DNA from: Candidatus Brocadiaceae bacterium
Lineage (GTDB): Bacteria > Planctomycetota > Brocadiia > SM23-32
Direction: 5' to 3'
Assembly (NCBI GenBank): GCA_003567495.1
Contig: PWZK01000061.1
Span: 1 to 14,350, forward strand
DNA: 14,350 nt
The notes under the pieces are model-generated. The model had not been told where the DNA came from. It made no database searches and saw only the letters and a program-made list of their open reading frames with translations. Each line of letters begins with the position of its first letter. The first letter of the stretch is position 1. Positions 12,148 to 14,350 of the stretch are shown one piece after another. The translations under genes and the position numbers were made by a program.

Positions 12148-14169
12148 ATGTATAAATACAAGTGCGTATTAAAAGTCGTTTGCCTGCAGCTGTTTACCAT
12201 CGTGTTTTTTGCGTCGCCAGCCGGAGCGGGCGGACCTTACCGGCGCGACGAACTCCGTCTGGTTTTCCATCAACTGAACTTTATCGAGGCGCAGAACTGC
12301 CTCACTATCCTGAAAACCTCAGGATACGATGTCGGAACGCCACAATTCCCGGTCGAGAGGGAAAAGCTGCCGATGATTTTTGAGCTGCCTGATTCTCAAA
12401 ACATATCGGTAGTTGGCGCCTCCGCACTTGATAAGACCGGGGACGGCTCACCGCAGCAACGCATCGGTATATTATTCCACGAAGACCAGAGGCGCGAATA
12501 CGGCGAACTGATCCGCTTTCTTAACGAACAAATAGACGTTCAGGCCAACCAGGTGCAGATAGAAGCGATGGTGGTCGAACTCACCGAAAGCGGGACCAGG
12601 GAGCTGGGGCTTGAATACGATTGGCAAAAAGGCGACGACGTGTCGGAGGCAAGACGTGAACGACACGCCATTTTTGGCGAAGACGGGCTGGATCTTTCCA
12701 TCCTCAGATTTACCGAGCGGGGCACCCCCGAGTTTTTCAGAGCGCAGCTTCGGGCTCTTATCGAAGACCGCACGGCGGAAGTGCTCTCATCACCTTCCGT
12801 TCTTACGCTTGACAACCGCCACGCCCGGATCGAAATTATGAGAGAAGTGCCGATTATCGAAAAATCGGGGGGGATTACAGCCGATCGTTGGGACGTTAAT
12901 GTAAGGTTCGAACAGGTCGGCATCATACTCAACATAAAACCACGCGTTGACAGCACCGGCGAGTGGGTCACCCTGCAGGTGCAGGTAGAAGTCAGCGAGG
13001 CTCTGGATTATTTGGAAACGCCCGGGGGTGATAAAATAGCGCCTGAAATCGAGCGGCGTAAGGTTGAAACAATCTCCCGAATACGCAACAACCATCCTTT
13101 CATTGTGGGCGGGCTTATGAGGGACGACGCCACAACCACCGAAAAAAAAGTGCCGCTTCTCGGCTATATTCCGATCATGGGACGACTTTTCCGATTTTCC
13201 GCCACGACTCAGGAAAAACGCGAGGTAATCATAGTGCTTACCCCCCGCGTGATACGAGCTACGGCCTCCGACCGGCCGCTTATGCCAAAAGACGGGGACA
13301 GGTTTGATTTCTTCGATACCAGGCTTTTCAGGGAAACCTACACGCTCAAGGCCGAAGATGTCTACGACCTCGCCTTTATCCTTGACAGGCCGGAGATAAA
13401 ACGAATACTCGGGATGGCCGGAGAATACATCGACATAAACCCGGAAGTAGCTGAGCGTCCGCCCTTCAGCGCCGTTGCTGGCGGCGCGATCCCGGGCGAA
13501 GAGGCGATAGTTAACCGCATGCTTTATAATGTCGTGAGGAAACTGAACCTCTTCAGGCAAATTGACGGAAACCGTTTGATTTATTTCACGCCCGACGAAG
13601 ACGACCCGTCCGGGTTCAGTGTAGCCTGGCTCAGCCGAAAGCTGGAAGAGCTGGCAGGTGAAAGGAGCGTGGAAGAGCATCTGGATGCGGATTTCCCGAA
13701 ACGAGTGCTTTACGTGTCGTTTGAAATGCCCGACCACGGGGGTGCGGACACAAAAACCAACTATCCGATAGCTACAACCGAGATCCGGCACGTGCGCAGC
13801 GCCACCGAAGCCGAACGGAGGCTTTACGAACTCGGCAGGCTGGACGGAATGACGCGCCCGAATATCGCATTTATGATCAGCAACAAACGTGATATCGAAC
13901 GGCTGAAAGCGTCAATCGTCGTGCGAGAGATTCTTGAAGTGAACGACCCCAAGGCCATTCAGCGTCTTTCCAATTTCACGGTTGGACGGCGCATCGCAAT
14001 ACCGGAAATTGATCCGGCCGAACAAAGAACCTTCCTCATCGACCGTGGGGCTGCGAAGCCTTTCTATATGAGCAATTTTTACTATGCCGAGTTCCAGGAA
14101 ACATTGCAGATTTACCTCAATGAGATAAAAGAAAGGCTGGGAGAGAAGGAAGAAAACTGGACTGATTGA
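12148..14169 (+). CDS. Secretin-domain outer-membrane protein with long C-terminal extension
   Basis: This is a 673-residue exported protein. Residues 1-27 form a signal peptide (KCVLKVVCLQLFTIVFFASPAGA) with a likely signal peptidase I site and no lipobox. Residues of about 31-125 may be a reduced periplasmic N-domain. The secretin family domain follows: QVQIEAMVVELTES (135-148), EVLSSPSVLTLDNRHARI (211-228), VGIILNIKPRV (257-267), and VPLLGYIPIMGRLFRF...REVIIVLTPRVI (335-369), the signature end of GspD/PilQ-type secretins. Such proteins form outer-membrane gates for type II secretion or type IV pili. Residues 371-673 are a charged extension with no family I recognise; secretins normally end soon after this point or add only a short pilotin-binding tail. 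No other secretion gene is in the window. ATG 12148 is preferred over 12070, because the longer form would translate the palindromic repeat and bury the signal peptide. Confidence 0.85.
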   Translation: MYKYKCVLKVVCLQLFTIVFFASPAGAGGPYRRDELRLVFHQLNFIEAQNCLTILKTSGYDVGTPQFPVEREKLPMIFELPDSQNISVVGASALDKTGDGSPQQRIGILFHEDQRREYGELIRFLNEQIDVQANQVQIEAMVVELTESGTRELGLEYDWQKGDDVSEARRERHAIFGEDGLDLSILRFTERGTPEFFRAQLRALIEDRTAEVLSSPSVLTLDNRHARIEIMREVPIIEKSGGITADRWDVNVRFEQVGIILNIKPRVDSTGEWVTLQVQVEVSEALDYLETPGGDKIAPEIERRKVETISRIRNNHPFIVGGLMRDDATTTEKKVPLLGYIPIMGRLFRFSATTQEKREVIIVLTPRVIRATASDRPLMPKDGDRFDFFDTRLFRETYTLKAEDVYDLAFILDRPEIKRILGMAGEYIDINPEVAERPPFSAVAGGAIPGEEAIVNRMLYNVVRKLNLFRQIDGNRLIYFTPDEDDPSGFSVAWLSRKLEELAGERSVEEHLDADFPKRVLYVSFEMPDHGGADTKTNYPIATTEIRHVRSATEAERRLYELGRLDGMTRPNIAFMISNKRDIERLKASIVVREILEVNDPKAIQRLSNFTVGRRIAIPEIDPAEQRTFLIDRGAAKPFYMSNFYYAEFQETLQIYLNEIKERLGEKEENWTD

Positions 14170-14350
14170 AAGAATGATTGAATGATTTCAGGCTACTAAT
14201 TCCTTTAAAGTTTATATTTGAAAAGAAGTAGCCTGCATCTCTCACACCCCGTAAGGCCAGGTGGCCAAAATAAGAATCCATTGTTAGGCGCTTAACGACA
14301 TTCTCACGGAAAGCTACTACAAAAGATAAATGTCAAACAGCCCTCAAAAA
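14170..14350. other. Intergenic tail of the window
   Basis: No gene is seen. Apart from the inverted repeat at 14189-14235 it holds short near-repeats (AATGATTG, AATGATTTC) and a GGCC-aggt-GGCC mini-hairpin, none of them assignable. Confidence 0.4.
14189..14235 (+). terminator. Inverted repeat after the secretin gene
   Basis: CAGGCTACT (14189-14197) pairs with AGTAGCCTG (14227-14235) about 20 nt after the stop codon. The long AT-rich loop and the lack of a T-tract make it a weak terminator candidate. Its CTAATTC...TTGAAAAGAA words resemble those of the hairpin after pyrK. Confidence 0.35.

Noticed and set aside
12790..13791. 333-residue minus-strand frame inside the secretin gene
   Set aside because: The plus strand encodes an unmistakable secretin here; the reverse frame has no recognisable domain or start signal.

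Overview
The window carries nine protein genes that I can support, plus a striking set of palindromic non-coding repeats. The base composition is balanced. Its gene types are a LarC nickel-pincer protein, a very large two-FAD oxidoreductase with a helical tail, a secretin, and a stand-alone CoaB. Intergenic spaces are full of modular GC-rich hairpins. Together these suggest a Gram-negative environmental bacterium, possibly of the PVC group (Kiritimatiellota/Lentisphaerota-like) or Omnitrophota. This placement is an inference of low confidence; no rRNA or marker protein is present to settle it.

Layout. Positions 1-658 hold no gene but two fold-back repeat elements (23-290 and 343-616). A membrane-anchored protein of unknown function lies on the minus strand (659-1351). 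It is divergent from a plus-strand cluster: a membrane-bound GT2-like protein (1683-2927), a class 1B dihydroorotate-dehydrogenase-like catalytic subunit (2967-3926) and its iron-sulfur flavoprotein partner (3919-4776). A hairpin-rich convergent space (4777-5118) follows.

A tight minus-strand operon then runs from 10444 down to 5119. It has its own good promoter (10487-10515) and encodes an FmdB-type zinc ribbon, a COG0731-type radical SAM protein with a C-terminal winged helix, a full-length LarC, and a 971-residue double-FAD oxidoreductase. The spacings are 13 nt, an ATGA overlap, and 7 nt, so translation is probably coupled.

The divergent space 10445-11274 contains the operon promoter, a cluster of GCGCAAATT half-sites and a second copy of the first fold-back element in opposite orientation. 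It is followed by stand-alone coaB (11275-11958) and a secretin-domain outer-membrane protein with an unexplained C-terminal extension of about 300 residues (12148-14169). A palindromic repeat sits in the secretin leader.

The least ordinary content is of two kinds. The first is the architecture of the repeats: two inverted 268-bp copies about 10.5 kb apart, a second family of the same design, and small CCTGCCTGC palindromes, one of which looks newly inserted into an arm of a larger element. The second is the LarC/radical-SAM/FmdB/double-FAD operon, whose joint function I cannot assign from known pathways.
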